DNA of 64,000 nucleotides from an uncultured Collinsella sp. GTDB lineage: Bacteria > Actinomycetota > Coriobacteriia > Coriobacteriales > Coriobacteriaceae. The notes beneath the pieces are model-generated. The model made no database searches. It was not told the DNA's origin and saw nothing but the letters and a program-made list of their open reading frames with translations. The position numbers and the translations under genes are program-made. Numbering within the stretch: the stretch's first letter is position 1; each line of letters begins with the position of its first letter. The stretch is taken from NCBI GenBank assembly GCA_902496275.1, contig CABVAC010000008.1, positions 8,204-72,203 on the forward strand. The letters run 5' to 3'. Positions 24,692 to 34,338 of this stretch are shown here, piece by piece.

Positions 24692-27268
24692 ATGTGCGAT
24701 TGCACAGATCATAAGGACGAGATCCCTGTCTACGACGCGCAGGCCATTGAGTCCAGGTGGATGAAGGCCTGGGAGGACTCCAACCTCTTTGCCGTTGACA
24801 CCGACGACAGCAAGCCCAAGAAGTATGTGCTCGAGATGTTCCCGTATCCGTCGGGCGATCTGCACATGGGCCACGCGCGCAACTATACCATCGGCGATGC
24901 CATGGCCCGTCAGGCCCGCATGCGCGGCTACGACGTGTTGCACCCCATCGGCTTTGACGCCTTTGGCCTGCCTGCCGAGAACGCCGCTATTAAGCACAAT
25001 ACGCAGGCTGCCGCCTGGACGTATAAGAATATGGACCAGGCGCTCGCCACGATGAAGCGCATGGGCTTCTCCTACGATCTGGATCGCATGGTCAAGACCT
25101 GCAGCCCCGACTACTACCGTTGGGGTCAGTGGATCTTTGAGAAGCTGTGGGAAAAGGGCCTGGTCTACCGTAAGAAGAACCCGGTCAACTGGTGCCCCAC
25201 CTGCAAGACCGTTCTGGCCAACGAGCAGGTCACCGAGGGCAAGTGCTGGCGCTGCGGCACCGAGCCCGAGAAGCGCGACCTTGAGCAGTGGTACTTCAAG
25301 ATCACTGAGTACTCCCAGGAGCTGCTCGATGATCTGGAGAAGCTCCCCGGCTGGCCCGAGCGCGTCAAGCAGATGCAGGCCAACTGGATCGGTCGCTCCG
25401 AGGGCGCCGAGGTCGACTTTACCCTGTGCGACAAGGATGGCGAGCCCATCGAGGGCGACGAGGGCAAGATCACCGTCTTCACCACGCGTGCCGATACGCT
25501 CTTCGGTGTCTCCTTCTTTGTCCTGGCCCCCGAGTACGCTCGTCTGCACGAGCTCGTCGAGGGTACGGAGTACGAGGAGGCCGTGACCAAGATCGTCGAG
25601 GACTCCAAGCATATCTCCGCCGTCGAGCGTGCCCAGGGCACCCTCGAGAAGCACGGTGCCTTTACCGGCCGCTACGTGGTGAACCCGGTCAACGGCGAGA
25701 AGGTCCCCGTGTGGGTTGCCGACTACGTCGTTGCCGACTACGGCACCGGCGCCGTCATGGCCGTTCCCTGCGGCGACCAGCGCGACTTTGAGTTCGCCCG
25801 CAAGTACGACCTGCCTATTGTGCCGATTATCCTGGACGATGACGACCGCGCTGCCGTCGAGGCCAGCGGCGAGACCATTGATACCTTCCATGCCGAGACC
25901 GTCGACTGGGATTGCGCCCATGCTGCCGAGGGCACGCTCGTTCAGTCCGGCAAGTACACCGGCATGCGTGGCGGCAAGCACTCCGAGGGCGAGGCTGCGA
26001 TTGTGGCCGACCTTGAGGCCATGGGCTGCGGCCGTCGCAAGGTCGAGTTCCGTCTGCGCGACTGGCTCATCAGCCGCCAGCGCTATTGGGGCAACCCCAT
26101 CCCGGCTATCCACTGCGAGCACTGCGGCATCGTGCCCGTGCCCGAGGATCAGCTGCCGGTAACGCTGCCCGAGAACCTGGACCTGGGCGCCGGCGAGACC
26201 CTCGCCGAGTGCAAGGAGTTCTACGAGACCACCTGCCCGGTCTGCGGCCGCCCGGCCAAGCGCGAGACCGATACCATGGACACCTTCACTTGCTCCAGCT
26301 GGTATTACCTGCGCTATACGGACCCGCACAACACCGAGCTGCCCTTCTCCCGCGAGGCTGCCGATCGTTGGATGCCTGTCGATAACTACATCGGCGGCAT
26401 CGAGCACGCCATTCTGCACCTGCTCTACAGCCGCTTCTTTACCAAGGCACTGCGCGACCTGGGCCTGCTGAGTGTGGACGAGCCCTTCACCAACCTGCTG
26501 TGCCAGGGCATGGTCAAGGACGAGAACGGCGACACCATGTCCAAGTCCAAGGGCAACGTCGTGCCCCCGAGCTCGGTCATCGAGCCCTACGGCGCCGACA
26601 CCATGCGTCTGGCGATCCTGTTTATCGCCCCGCCCGAGAAGGACTTCGACTGGGACCCCAAGGCCGTTGAGGGCGCCAACCGCTTCATCAAGCGCGCCTG
26701 GCGTATCGTTTGGCAGCTCGTCCAGTCCGGCGACGCCAACGTGGCCTTCGACAAGTCCGCGCTCGACGAGGTCGCGATGAAGCTCTATCGCGAGCGTCAC
26801 CGCACCATCGCCAAGTGCACCGAGGACTTCGATCGCGGCCAGTTCAACACCGCCATCTCGGCCGTCATGGAGCTCGTCAACGCGGCGAGCGCCTACCTCA
26901 ACGCCACCGAGGGTGCCGCCCGCGACAAGGCGCTGTGCTACGGCGTGGCTAAGGATATCGTGAGCGTCCTTGCCCCCATCTGCCCGTTCTGGGCCGATGA
27001 ACTGTGGCACGAGGCCCTCGGCTGCGAGGGCAACGCCTACACCGCCGCCTGGCCCGAGTTCGACTTGGCCGAGTCCATCGAGGACACGGTGCAGATCGTC
27101 GTCCAGGTGCTCGGCAAGGTCCGTGGCCGCATCGACGTCGCCCGCGACGCCTCCAACGAGGAGATGCAGGCTGCCGCCGAGGCCGCCGTCGCCAAGTGGC
27201 TCGAGGGTAAGACGGTCGTCAAGGCCATCTGCGTGCCCGGCAAGCTGGTCAACCTGGTGGTCAAGTAA
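24692..27268 (+). CDS. leuS: Leucyl-tRNA synthetase
   Basis: 858 residues, class Ia. HMGH (58-61) is the HIGH motif and TMSKS (615-619) the KMSKS loop. The inserted editing domain lies between, and a zinc-knuckle pair is seen in WCPTC and CWRCGTEPEKRD plus CEHCG and CPVCG. I chose the ATG at 24692 after AAAAGGAG; the open frame runs 41 codons further up through the leader repeat. The N-terminus MCDCTDHKDE is an unusual Cys/acid-rich start. It is followed by a strong terminator. Confidence 0.95.
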   Translation: MCDCTDHKDEIPVYDAQAIESRWMKAWEDSNLFAVDTDDSKPKKYVLEMFPYPSGDLHMGHARNYTIGDAMARQARMRGYDVLHPIGFDAFGLPAENAAIKHNTQAAAWTYKNMDQALATMKRMGFSYDLDRMVKTCSPDYYRWGQWIFEKLWEKGLVYRKKNPVNWCPTCKTVLANEQVTEGKCWRCGTEPEKRDLEQWYFKITEYSQELLDDLEKLPGWPERVKQMQANWIGRSEGAEVDFTLCDKDGEPIEGDEGKITVFTTRADTLFGVSFFVLAPEYARLHELVEGTEYEEAVTKIVEDSKHISAVERAQGTLEKHGAFTGRYVVNPVNGEKVPVWVADYVVADYGTGAVMAVPCGDQRDFEFARKYDLPIVPIILDDDDRAAVEASGETIDTFHAETVDWDCAHAAEGTLVQSGKYTGMRGGKHSEGEAAIVADLEAMGCGRRKVEFRLRDWLISRQRYWGNPIPAIHCEHCGIVPVPEDQLPVTLPENLDLGAGETLAECKEFYETTCPVCGRPAKRETDTMDTFTCSSWYYLRYTDPHNTELPFSREAADRWMPVDNYIGGIEHAILHLLYSRFFTKALRDLGLLSVDEPFTNLLCQGMVKDENGDTMSKSKGNVVPPSSVIEPYGADTMRLAILFIAPPEKDFDWDPKAVEGANRFIKRAWRIVWQLVQSGDANVAFDKSALDEVAMKLYRERHRTIAKCTEDFDRGQFNTAISAVMELVNAASAYLNATEGAARDKALCYGVAKDIVSVLAPICPFWADELWHEALGCEGNAYTAAWPEFDLAESIEDTVQIVVQVLGKVRGRIDVARDASNEEMQAAAEAAVAKWLEGKTVVKAICVPGKLVNLVVK

Positions 27269-27297
27269 GCACTGCGCACTTAACTGACGCATAAAAG

Positions 27298-27333
27298 ACG
27301 AGGGGCGATCCGGTTGGGTCGTCCCTCGTTTTG
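27298..27333. terminator. Bidirectional terminator
   Basis: ACGAGGGGCGA and TCGTCCCTCGT form an 11-pair stem followed by TTTTG on the plus strand and by CTTTTAT on the minus strand. It serves the convergent leuS and lipoprotein genes. Confidence 0.8.
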
Positions 27334-27372
27334 TGTTGTATGACCTGCTTAGTCAGTGCGTCGCACCGTCTT

Positions 27373-27945
27373 CTACGGGATGTGTACCAGGTCCCTAAAG
27401 TAAACATTGCCCGTTTGCTCCTCGATCATCCAAATGTTGAGGTAGATGTCGTTGAGGTCGTTGTTCACATTAAAGTCCGGGTCGTCGAAGGTGCCTACAA
27501 AGGTGAGCATGGCGCGCGTTTCCTCGCCTGCTGCGACCTGCTGGCGCATGCGCACATCGCGGACCACGCCGTTGACGTAGGCATAGGAGTCCACATCGCC
27601 AAACATCATGTCGACACCGGTGTTGTTGGTTACCGTAAAGACGAGCGCGGCGTCGCCGTAGCCGTCGGTGTCCTTGCCCACGCAGGTAACATGGACGTTC
27701 TCGTCTGCCTCAAGGTCGATAGGGAACTGTTCTTGAGGGTCGGGACCTAAGCCCTGGGGATCGTCGATGTCCTCGTCTATTTTGTCGAAGCTTACCGGGG
27801 GTTCGGTTTTCTCGATGGCTTTGGTGCTGCCACGATCCGGTTCGCATGTTCCGGTTTTGCCATCGATGTTGTTGCAGCCCGTCAGAGCGAACGAGCAGGC
27901 AGCGACGACGAGCGCGGTCGCGCAGAGGGTGCCTAGGCGTTCCAT
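27373..27945 (-). CDS. Predicted lipoprotein of unknown function
   Basis: 190 residues with a lipoprotein signal (CATALVVAACSFALTGC, Cys about 24), then an acidic, disordered linker rich in D, E and P (25-75). The C-terminal beta-sandwich resembles the DUF4352/DUF5067 type (LVFTVTNNTGVDMMFGDVDS). Such proteins are cell-surface lipoproteins of unknown role. The start at 27945 has AAGGAGG seven bases upstream. It stands alone, convergent with leuS and divergent from the rimP operon. Confidence 0.75.
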   Translation of the reverse strand: MERLGTLCATALVVAACSFALTGCNNIDGKTGTCEPDRGSTKAIEKTEPPVSFDKIDEDIDDPQGLGPDPQEQFPIDLEADENVHVTCVGKDTDGYGDAALVFTVTNNTGVDMMFGDVDSYAYVNGVVRDVRMRQQVAAGEETRAMLTFVGTFDDPDFNVNNDLNDIYLNIWMIEEQTGNVYFRDLVHIP

Positions 27946-28208
27946 GGATCCTCCTTGCCGTAGAGATGCTGGAAGGTTGTGCGGTCAATGCGTGCGGCAG
28001 GCTTTCTCGCTACAGAATGCCTCTCGGCTCTAGTCTGGCCGATGTGCGCCCAGGGATGGAATGCCCATAGGGCCCGATTCGGTCGGCACGCTGGGACGCA
28101 TGGCCCGTTTTGGGGCTGTTGAGGTTGCTCCGCATGGGGCTCTTCGGTCAATTGTCCTCTTCTTGTGGAGAACCTGTGCGCACGCTGACCTGCAGATTCG
28201 TACTGTGC

Positions 28209-28237
28209 TTGCGCGTTTCCGCAGCTATTGGTATAGT
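28209..28237 (+). promoter_or_regulatory. Promoter of the rimP-nusA-infB operon
   Basis: TTGCGC at 28209-28214, an exact 17-base spacer and TATAGT at 28232-28237. Transcription would start about 28244, placing the hairpin at 28265-28295 in the leader. The remaining 270 bases up to the lipoprotein gene show nothing I can support. Confidence 0.55.
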
Positions 28238-28264
28238 TTGCTTGCAAATGAAGTTGTAATTGAA

Positions 28265-28295
28265 AGAAGTGGGGTTTCGGCCCCGCTTCTTTTTT
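28265..28295 (+). terminator. Leader terminator / attenuator before rimP
   Basis: AGAAGTGGGG and CCCCGCTTCT pair through ten positions (one T-G) around TTTCGG and run into five further T, a complete intrinsic terminator. It lies between the promoter and the rimP ribosome site, so it would act on the operon that encodes NusA. Confidence 0.75.
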
Positions 28296-28315
28296 GTATG
28301 GATGGAGGTGCCGCA

Positions 28316-28810
28316 ATGGTCAAGACCAAGACCGAGCAGGCGATCATCGACGCGCTCGAGGCCGTCGCTCCCCAGCACGATGTCGACATCGTCGACGTCG
28401 AGCTCGTGGGCGCCACCAAGGCCCCCTGCGTGCGCGTGCGTATCGAGGGTGCCGAGGGCCAGAGCCTGTCGCTCAACGACGTCACGGCCAACACCAAGTG
28501 GGTCGGCGATGTGATTGAGGAGCTCGACCCTATCTCTTCGAGCTATACGCTTGAGGTGTCGAGCCCGGGCATGGCGCGCCCGCTGCGCCGCCCGTGCGAC
28601 TTTGTCCGCTTTGTTGGCGAGAACTGTGAGCTCACCTCCACCGCTACCGAGGGCCGTCGCAAGTACGCCGGCAAGATTGCCGCCGCCACCGAGACGAACG
28701 TGACCCTCGAGCTCGAGGACGGCGAGTCCGTTACCCTCGATTTCTCTGATGTTAAAAAGTGCAAGTTGAAGCCCACCTATGACTTCAAGCCCGCGAAGGA
28801 AGGAAAGTAA
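28316..28810 (+). CDS. rimP: Ribosome maturation factor RimP
   Basis: 164 residues. RimP helps the 30S subunit mature. The N-terminal alpha/beta domain carries VDIVDVELVGATKAPCVRVRI and the core motif LEVSSPGMARPL (about 81-92). The SH3-like C-domain follows (YAGKIAAATETNVTLELEDG). The start was set at 28316 with GGAGG just before. It is the first gene of the rimP-nusA-infB-rbfA operon; one base separates it from nusA. Confidence 0.93.
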   Translation: MVKTKTEQAIIDALEAVAPQHDVDIVDVELVGATKAPCVRVRIEGAEGQSLSLNDVTANTKWVGDVIEELDPISSSYTLEVSSPGMARPLRRPCDFVRFVGENCELTSTATEGRRKYAGKIAAATETNVTLELEDGESVTLDFSDVKKCKLKPTYDFKPAKEGK

Positions 28811-28811
28811 G

Positions 28812-30059
28812 ATGGCAGCATCCGACATGATGTCCGCCCTGATGGAGCTTTGCCAGGAGAAGCACATCGACCAGCTCTACCTGATCGACCGCCTGGAGCA
28901 GTCGCTTGCCAAGAGCTATGCCGAGATCCTGCATCTTGAGTGGGGCGCCAAGGTGACCATCGACCGCACCACCGGCAAGATCTACGTCTACCGCCTGGAG
29001 CCGATCGACGATTCCATGGACGAGGAGGGCAACTTCACCGAGTTCGAGGAGATCGACGTCACCCCCAAGAACACGAGCCGCATCGCCGCCCAGCACGCTA
29101 AGGCCGAGATCAACGCCATCGTGCGCAACTCCGCCCGCGAGCAGATCTACGAGGAGTTCTCCGGCCGCATCGGTGACCTCATCAGCGGTACCGTGCTGCA
29201 GTCCACGCCCGACTTCACGATCGTCAAGATCCGCGAGGGCGTCGAGGCCGAGCTGCCGCACTTCGATCAGCGTCGCTACGAGAACGAGCGCAACGAGCGT
29301 CCGATGGGCGAGCGCTACCTGCACAACCAGCATATCAAGGCCGTGATCATCGACGTTCGCGACCCCAACTCCAACCTGCAGCCGGTTCGTGGCGAGCACA
29401 GCCGTCCGCCGATTGTCATCTCCCGTACCCACCCCGAGCTCATGCGTCGTCTGTTTGAGCAGGAGGTGCCCGAGATCTATGAGGGCACCGTTCAGATCAA
29501 GTCAATCGCCCGCGAGCCCGGCCAGCGTTCCAAGGTCGCCGTCCACTCGCTCGACGACCGCCTGGATCCCGTGGGTGCCTGCGTCGGCCCCAAGGGCAGC
29601 CGTGTTCGCGCTGTCGTGGGCGAGCTCCGTGGCGAGCGCGTCGACGTCATCCTGTGGGATGCCGATCCTGCCGTCTACGTCGCCAACGCCCTTTCGCCCG
29701 CTAAGGTCACCCGCGTCCTCATCGACGAGGAGAAGGCCTACGCCGGCGTCATCGTGCCCGACGACCAGCTGTCCCTCGCCATCGGCAAGGAGGGCCAGAA
29801 CGCCCGCCTCGCCGCGCGCCTGACCGGCTGGCACATCGACATCAAGTCGGAGACGCTTGCCGCCGACATCCTCAAGAACGTTCCCGTTCACGAGGAGCCC
29901 GCCGCCGACCTGATCGGTGACGAGGAGGACGAGGACGTCCGCCGCTGCGAGTACGTGTCCGAGGACGGCGTCCAGTGCCGCAACCAGGCTCGTCCCGGCT
30001 CCCGTTTCTGCGGTGTCCACGACACCGACGCCTTCGATGATGCGGAGGACCTGATCTAG
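28812..30059 (+). CDS. nusA: Transcription factor NusA with a C-terminal Cys/His knuckle
   Basis: 415 residues. Order: N-terminal RNA-polymerase domain (1-125), S1 domain (about 130-200, RIGDLISGTVLQ), KH1 and KH2 (VGACVGPKGSRVRAVVGEL, LAIGKEGQNARLAARLTG). It then has a tail with Cys 379, Cys 389, Cys 400 and His 403, spaced like a small zinc knuckle. NusA modulates pausing, termination and antitermination. The tail replaces the acidic repeats of proteobacterial NusA. I set the start at 28812 (GAAGGAAAG upstream). No ylxR gene follows before infB. Confidence 0.93.
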   Translation: MAASDMMSALMELCQEKHIDQLYLIDRLEQSLAKSYAEILHLEWGAKVTIDRTTGKIYVYRLEPIDDSMDEEGNFTEFEEIDVTPKNTSRIAAQHAKAEINAIVRNSAREQIYEEFSGRIGDLISGTVLQSTPDFTIVKIREGVEAELPHFDQRRYENERNERPMGERYLHNQHIKAVIIDVRDPNSNLQPVRGEHSRPPIVISRTHPELMRRLFEQEVPEIYEGTVQIKSIAREPGQRSKVAVHSLDDRLDPVGACVGPKGSRVRAVVGELRGERVDVILWDADPAVYVANALSPAKVTRVLIDEEKAYAGVIVPDDQLSLAIGKEGQNARLAARLTGWHIDIKSETLAADILKNVPVHEEPAADLIGDEEDEDVRRCEYVSEDGVQCRNQARPGSRFCGVHDTDAFDDAEDLI

Positions 30060-30067
30060 CGCGCGGT

Positions 30068-30090
30068 CGCGCCGGGCGGGTCCCGGCGCG
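30068..30090 (+). repeat. Intra-operon hairpin between nusA and infB
   Basis: CGCGCCGGG and CCCGGCGCG form a perfect 9-pair stem with a CGGGT loop directly after the nusA stop. No T-tract follows, so a processing or stabilising structure is more likely than a terminator. Confidence 0.5.
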
Positions 30091-30150
30091 TCTCCCTCGC
30101 TCGTTCAGTCTCTAGGCACCCAAGGTGCCAGAAAGGGTAGGTGAAGTCAT

Positions 30151-32865
30151 ATGGCAAAAGTCCGTGTGTCCACCCTGGCCAAAGAGTTCGGCATGACCTC
30201 CAAGGAACTGATGGGTCATCTCGCCGAAATGAAGATTCCCGCTAAGTCCGCGTCCTCCACTTTGGAGGACGCCTATGTCGCCATGGTCCGCAAGCAGCTC
30301 GCCTCGGTGATCGAGGCCTGCGCTCAGGAAGTCGAGGCCGCCAAGCAGGCCGAGGAGCAGGCAGCTGCCGCCGAGGAGGCCGCTCGCGCCGCCGAGGCCG
30401 AGCGCGAGCGCATCGCCGCCGAGAAGGCACGCGAGGAGGAACGCCGCCAGTTTGCCGCAGCCCAGGCTGCCGAGGAGGCTGCCCGCGCCGAGGCCGAGGC
30501 CAAGAAGAAGGCCGAGCAGGAGCGCCTTGCCCGCGAGAAGGAGGAGGCTGCCCGCGAGGCCCAGCGCCGCGCCGTTCCCGCTTCCGACTCCGGTTCGCGC
30601 TTCCGTTCGCTGCTCGACCAGATCGCCGCACAGGAGACCGTGCTCAAGGAGAAGAAGGACGCCGAGGACAAGGCCAAGGCCGAGCGCGCCGCCGAGCGCG
30701 GTAACCGTCGTGGCGGCAACAATGATCGCCGCGGTGGCCGCCGTAACGATCGTAACGCCTCCGACAACAACTCCGAGCGCAACGCCTCCGAGAGCCGTCC
30801 GCACAGCCATCGCACCAACGCCAGCAACAACGTCGCTGCTGGCATGGACTTCCCCAACCCTGATAAGCAGGGCAAGGGCAAGAAGCGCAAGGGCGGTCAC
30901 AACAACGAAGAGGACCACTACAGCCGTATGGCTCGCGAGGCCGAGGAGTACAGCCGCGAGAAGGTGCTCGAGGAGGCTCGTGCCGCCGTCGAGGAGGCCT
31001 CTCGCGAGTCCACCGGTCGCCGCAAGAAGCGCAAGGAGAAGCGCGAGCGCGAGGCTGCCAAGGCTCAGGAGGAGCGCAAGATAGAGGAAGCGCTGGCCCA
31101 GGGCGTGAACCCCGAGGAGCTCGACGCCATCAAGGTTTCCCAGGGCGTTACCGTCCAGGAGCTCGCCGAGGCGCTCGACGTTCCGGCCAACGACATCATC
31201 AAGCGCCTGTTCCTACTGGGTACGCCGCTCACCATGACGCAGTCCATGTCCGATGACCTCGTCGAGCTCGTTGCCGACGACCTGGGTCGTCAGATCAAGA
31301 TCATCACCCCCGAGGAGGAGAACACCTTCTCGTTCTACGACGATCCCGCCGACCTTAAGCCGCGCGCCCCGGTCGTCACCGTCATGGGCCACGTCGACCA
31401 CGGCAAGACGAGCCTCCTCGACGCCATCCGTCACACCGGTGTCGCTGCCGGCGAGGCGGGCGGCATCACGCAGGCCATCGGTGCTTCGCAGGTCATGATC
31501 AACGACCGCAAGATCACCTTCATCGATACCCCGGGTCATGCCACCTTTACGGCTATGCGTGCCCGTGGTGCCAAGGTGACCGACATCGTTATTCTGATCG
31601 TGGCTGCCGACGACGGCGTCATGCCCCAGACGGTCGAGTCGATCAACCACGCCAAGGCCGCCGGCGTACCCATCGTCGTCGCCGTCAACAAGATCGATAA
31701 GCCGGGTGCCAACCCCGACCGCGTGCGCCAGGAGCTCACCGAGTACGGCGTCATCCCCGAGGAGTGGGGCGGACAGAACATGTTCGTCAACATCTCGGCC
31801 AAGCAGAAGATCGGTATCGACGACCTTCTGGAGACCGTGCTGCTCCAGGCAGACGTGCTCGAGCTCAAGGCCAACCCGGACACCTTTGCCTCCGGCAACG
31901 TCCTCGAGGCCAAGCTCGACAAGGGCCGCGGCTCGGTCGCTACCGTGCTCGTGACCCGCGGTACCTTGCACGTGGGCGATACGCTGGTCGCCGGCCTTAC
32001 CTACGGCCGCGTCCGTGCTATGCTCGACCCCAAGGGTCGCGCCGTCACCGAGGCCGGTCCCTCCGACGCCGTCGAGATCCTGGGCCTGCAGTCCGTGCCC
32101 AACGCCGGTGACGAGTTCCGCGTGTTCGAGGACGAGCGTGAGGCTCGCGCGCTTGCTGACGAGCGTTCGCTCAAGGCCCGTATCGAGGAGCAGAGCCGCG
32201 TCAAGCACGTCACGCTCGAGAACCTCTTCGAGACCATTGCCGACGCCGAGGTCAAGGAGCTCAACCTGATCATCAAGGCCGACGTCCAGGGTTCCATCGA
32301 GGCCCTTCAGGACTCGCTCGACAAGATGGATCAGTCCGAGGTTCGCATCAACACGATCCACTCCGCCGTTGGTGCCATCAACGAGACCGACGTCGTCCTG
32401 GCCGACGCCTCCAACGCCATCATCATCGGCTTTGGCGTCCGCCCCGACGGTAAGGCACGTTCCGCCGCCGAGCGCGAGGGCGTCGAGATCCGTTGCTACG
32501 ACGTTATCTACAAGTGCCTCGAGGAACTTGACGCTGCCCGTATCGGCATGCTTAAGCCCACCGAGGTCGAGGTCTCCACGGGTACCGCGACCGTCCTGGA
32601 CACCTTCAAGGTGCCCAAAGTCGGTATCGCCGCCGGTGTCCGTGTCGAAGAGGGCGAGATCGCCGCGACCGATTCCGTGCGTCTGGTGCGCGACGGCATC
32701 GTGGTCTTCAACGGCAAGATCGCCTCGATGCGTCACTACAAGGACGAAGCCAAGAGCCTCAAGAGCGGTTCCGAGGGCGGCATTGGCCTGGAGAACTTCC
32801 AGGACATCAAGCCCGGCGACCAGATCGAGGGTTACCGCATCGACCAGGTTGCCCGTACCGAGTAG
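30151..32865 (+). CDS. infB: Translation initiation factor IF-2
   Basis: 904 residues. The N-terminal IF2N domain (VRVSTLAKEFGMTSKELMGH) is followed by a long charged region rich in Ala, Glu and Arg (about 60-300). A second IF2N motif (VTVQELAEALDVPANDIIKRLF) comes next. The G domain has GHVDHGKT at 413-420, DTPGH and NKID, then domains II-IV. It is a GTPase placing initiator tRNA on the 30S subunit. The start at 30151 (ATATGGCAAAAG) sits about ten bases after a purine-rich AAAGGGTAGG. Confidence 0.95.
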   Translation: MAKVRVSTLAKEFGMTSKELMGHLAEMKIPAKSASSTLEDAYVAMVRKQLASVIEACAQEVEAAKQAEEQAAAAEEAARAAEAERERIAAEKAREEERRQFAAAQAAEEAARAEAEAKKKAEQERLAREKEEAAREAQRRAVPASDSGSRFRSLLDQIAAQETVLKEKKDAEDKAKAERAAERGNRRGGNNDRRGGRRNDRNASDNNSERNASESRPHSHRTNASNNVAAGMDFPNPDKQGKGKKRKGGHNNEEDHYSRMAREAEEYSREKVLEEARAAVEEASRESTGRRKKRKEKREREAAKAQEERKIEEALAQGVNPEELDAIKVSQGVTVQELAEALDVPANDIIKRLFLLGTPLTMTQSMSDDLVELVADDLGRQIKIITPEEENTFSFYDDPADLKPRAPVVTVMGHVDHGKTSLLDAIRHTGVAAGEAGGITQAIGASQVMINDRKITFIDTPGHATFTAMRARGAKVTDIVILIVAADDGVMPQTVESINHAKAAGVPIVVAVNKIDKPGANPDRVRQELTEYGVIPEEWGGQNMFVNISAKQKIGIDDLLETVLLQADVLELKANPDTFASGNVLEAKLDKGRGSVATVLVTRGTLHVGDTLVAGLTYGRVRAMLDPKGRAVTEAGPSDAVEILGLQSVPNAGDEFRVFEDEREARALADERSLKARIEEQSRVKHVTLENLFETIADAEVKELNLIIKADVQGSIEALQDSLDKMDQSEVRINTIHSAVGAINETDVVLADASNAIIIGFGVRPDGKARSAAEREGVEIRCYDVIYKCLEELDAARIGMLKPTEVEVSTGTATVLDTFKVPKVGIAAGVRVEEGEIAATDSVRLVRDGIVVFNGKIASMRHYKDEAKSLKSGSEGGIGLENFQDIKPGDQIEGYRIDQVARTE

Positions 32866-32876
32866 GGGGTAGCGCT

Positions 32877-33287
32877 ATGAAGCAAACGCAGGCAACCCGC
32901 CGTCTGGGCGAGCAGCTTCGCGAGAAGCTCGGTTATATCCTGCTCTTTGAGGTTTCCGATCCGCGTCTCGACCTGGTTACTTTGACCGCGGTCGAGGTCG
33001 CGGTGGACCGTTCGTTCGCGCGTGTGTTCGTGTCGTGCGATGCGAGCCGCTACGACGAGGTCATGGAGGCGCTCGCAAGCGCTAAGGGCCGTATTCGCAG
33101 TCTGTTGGCTCGCTCGCTCGATTGGCGTGTTACGCCCGAGCTCGATTTTCGCATCGATCGCTCGACCGATGAGGCCGAGCGCATCACGCGTGCGCTGGAA
33201 AACGTTCCCGCCACGCTTGCGATCGAAAAGGACGAGGACGGCTATCCGATAGCGGATGCCGCCCAGGAGGCAGCTTTAGATGACTAA
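32877..33287 (+). CDS. rbfA: Ribosome-binding factor A
   Basis: 136 residues, a single KH-like domain. Recognisable are TRRLGEQLREKLGYILLFEVSDPRLDL... cut here, VDRSFARVFVSC and the C-terminal PELDFRIDRSTDEAERI. It binds the 30S subunit during 16S maturation and cold adaptation. It starts 11 bases after infB and overlaps the next gene by eight bases. The acidic C-terminal tail is ordinary for the family. Confidence 0.92.
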   Translation: MKQTQATRRLGEQLREKLGYILLFEVSDPRLDLVTLTAVEVAVDRSFARVFVSCDASRYDEVMEALASAKGRIRSLLARSLDWRVTPELDFRIDRSTDEAERITRALENVPATLAIEKDEDGYPIADAAQEAALDD

Positions 33288-34323
33288 TTCCGCCGACCTC
33301 GCCTCGTGCGAGTCTGCAGATATTCAGCGACGCATCCTCGAGCTCATCGAGGGTGCGTCCTCCATTGCGATTTCGGGACACACTTCTCCCGATGGCGACG
33401 CCCTGGGCTCCGTGTTGGGTCTGGGCCTTTCGCTCATGAAGTTTTTTCCCAACAAGGACATTGCGCTGCTGTTGGCAGACGATGACCCGGTTCCGCGTAT
33501 CTACCGCTTTATGGAAGGCTCCGATCGCCTGGTGCCGGCATCTGCGTACACTGGCAATCCTGACCTGTTCATCTCGGTGGACGTACCGGTCGTAGAGCGC
33601 CTGAACAACTCCGCCGAGGTGCTTCGTCGCTCCAAGCATGTGGTGTGCTTCGATCACCATCCGGCGCGCGAGGAGTTTGCCGAGCTCAGCCTGAGGCGCG
33701 TCGAAGCTGCAGCCTGCGCCATGATCATCGACCGCTTCTTGGACAATTGCGGCATTGTCGCACGTGATGGCGTTGCGACCTGCCTGCTGTGTGGCTTGGT
33801 TACCGATACCGGCCGTTTTCAGTATCAAAATGCCGATGCCGCCGCGTTCCATGCAGCCTCGCGTCTGGTTGCCCACGGTGCCGATCCGGCGCGTGTGGCA
33901 CTCGAGGTTTACCAGAGCATGCGCGTTGAGTTTTTGCACCTCAAGTCCATCGTTATGGGCCGCATCAAGACGGTGGCCCACGGGCGCGTCGCGTATAGCT
34001 ACGCGTACCAGAGTGACCTTGAGGCCTGCGGTGTCACCTCGGATGAGTGCGACGGCCTGGTCGATGTGGTTCGCTCGGTGATGGGCGTCGAAGTCTGCCT
34101 GTTCCTGAAGGGCATTGAGGGCGATAGCAAGGTGCGCGGCAACCTGCGCTCCAAGGGCGACCTCAACGTGTCCGAGATCGCTGCTGCTTTTGGCGGAGGC
34201 GGACATCCCGCTGCCGCCGGTTTCTCCAACAACGGAACGATTCTCGAGACGCTCACCGTGGCACTTCCCATGCTGGCCGAACTGGTAGGGGAGGATCCCG
34301 CTTCGGTGACCGTCGAGCTTTAA
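33280..34323 (+). CDS. nrnA: DHH/DHHA1 phosphoesterase, NrnA-like
   Basis: 347 residues. Metal-site motifs: SGHTSPDGDALGS (DxD), DVPVVERLN, CFDHHPA (DHH), TDTGRFQY and the DHHA1 motif GGGHPAAAGFS. NrnA proteins degrade nanoRNAs and dephosphorylate pAp. The place between rbfA and truB is conserved in many Gram-positive bacteria. The start at 33280 overlaps rbfA by eight bases. Substrate inferred from family and context. Confidence 0.88.
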   Translation: MTNSADLASCESADIQRRILELIEGASSIAISGHTSPDGDALGSVLGLGLSLMKFFPNKDIALLLADDDPVPRIYRFMEGSDRLVPASAYTGNPDLFISVDVPVVERLNNSAEVLRRSKHVVCFDHHPAREEFAELSLRRVEAAACAMIIDRFLDNCGIVARDGVATCLLCGLVTDTGRFQYQNADAAAFHAASRLVAHGADPARVALEVYQSMRVEFLHLKSIVMGRIKTVAHGRVAYSYAYQSDLEACGVTSDECDGLVDVVRSVMGVEVCLFLKGIEGDSKVRGNLRSKGDLNVSEIAAAFGGGGHPAAAGFSNNGTILETLTVALPMLAELVGEDPASVTVEL

Positions 34324-34338
34324 CTTTTTGGATGGTAC

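Noticed and set aside
24677..27292. 871-codon minus-strand frame antisense to leuS
   Set aside because: Its composition is the complement of leuS codons (Leu, Gly, Val, Asp rich) and it has no recognisable domain.
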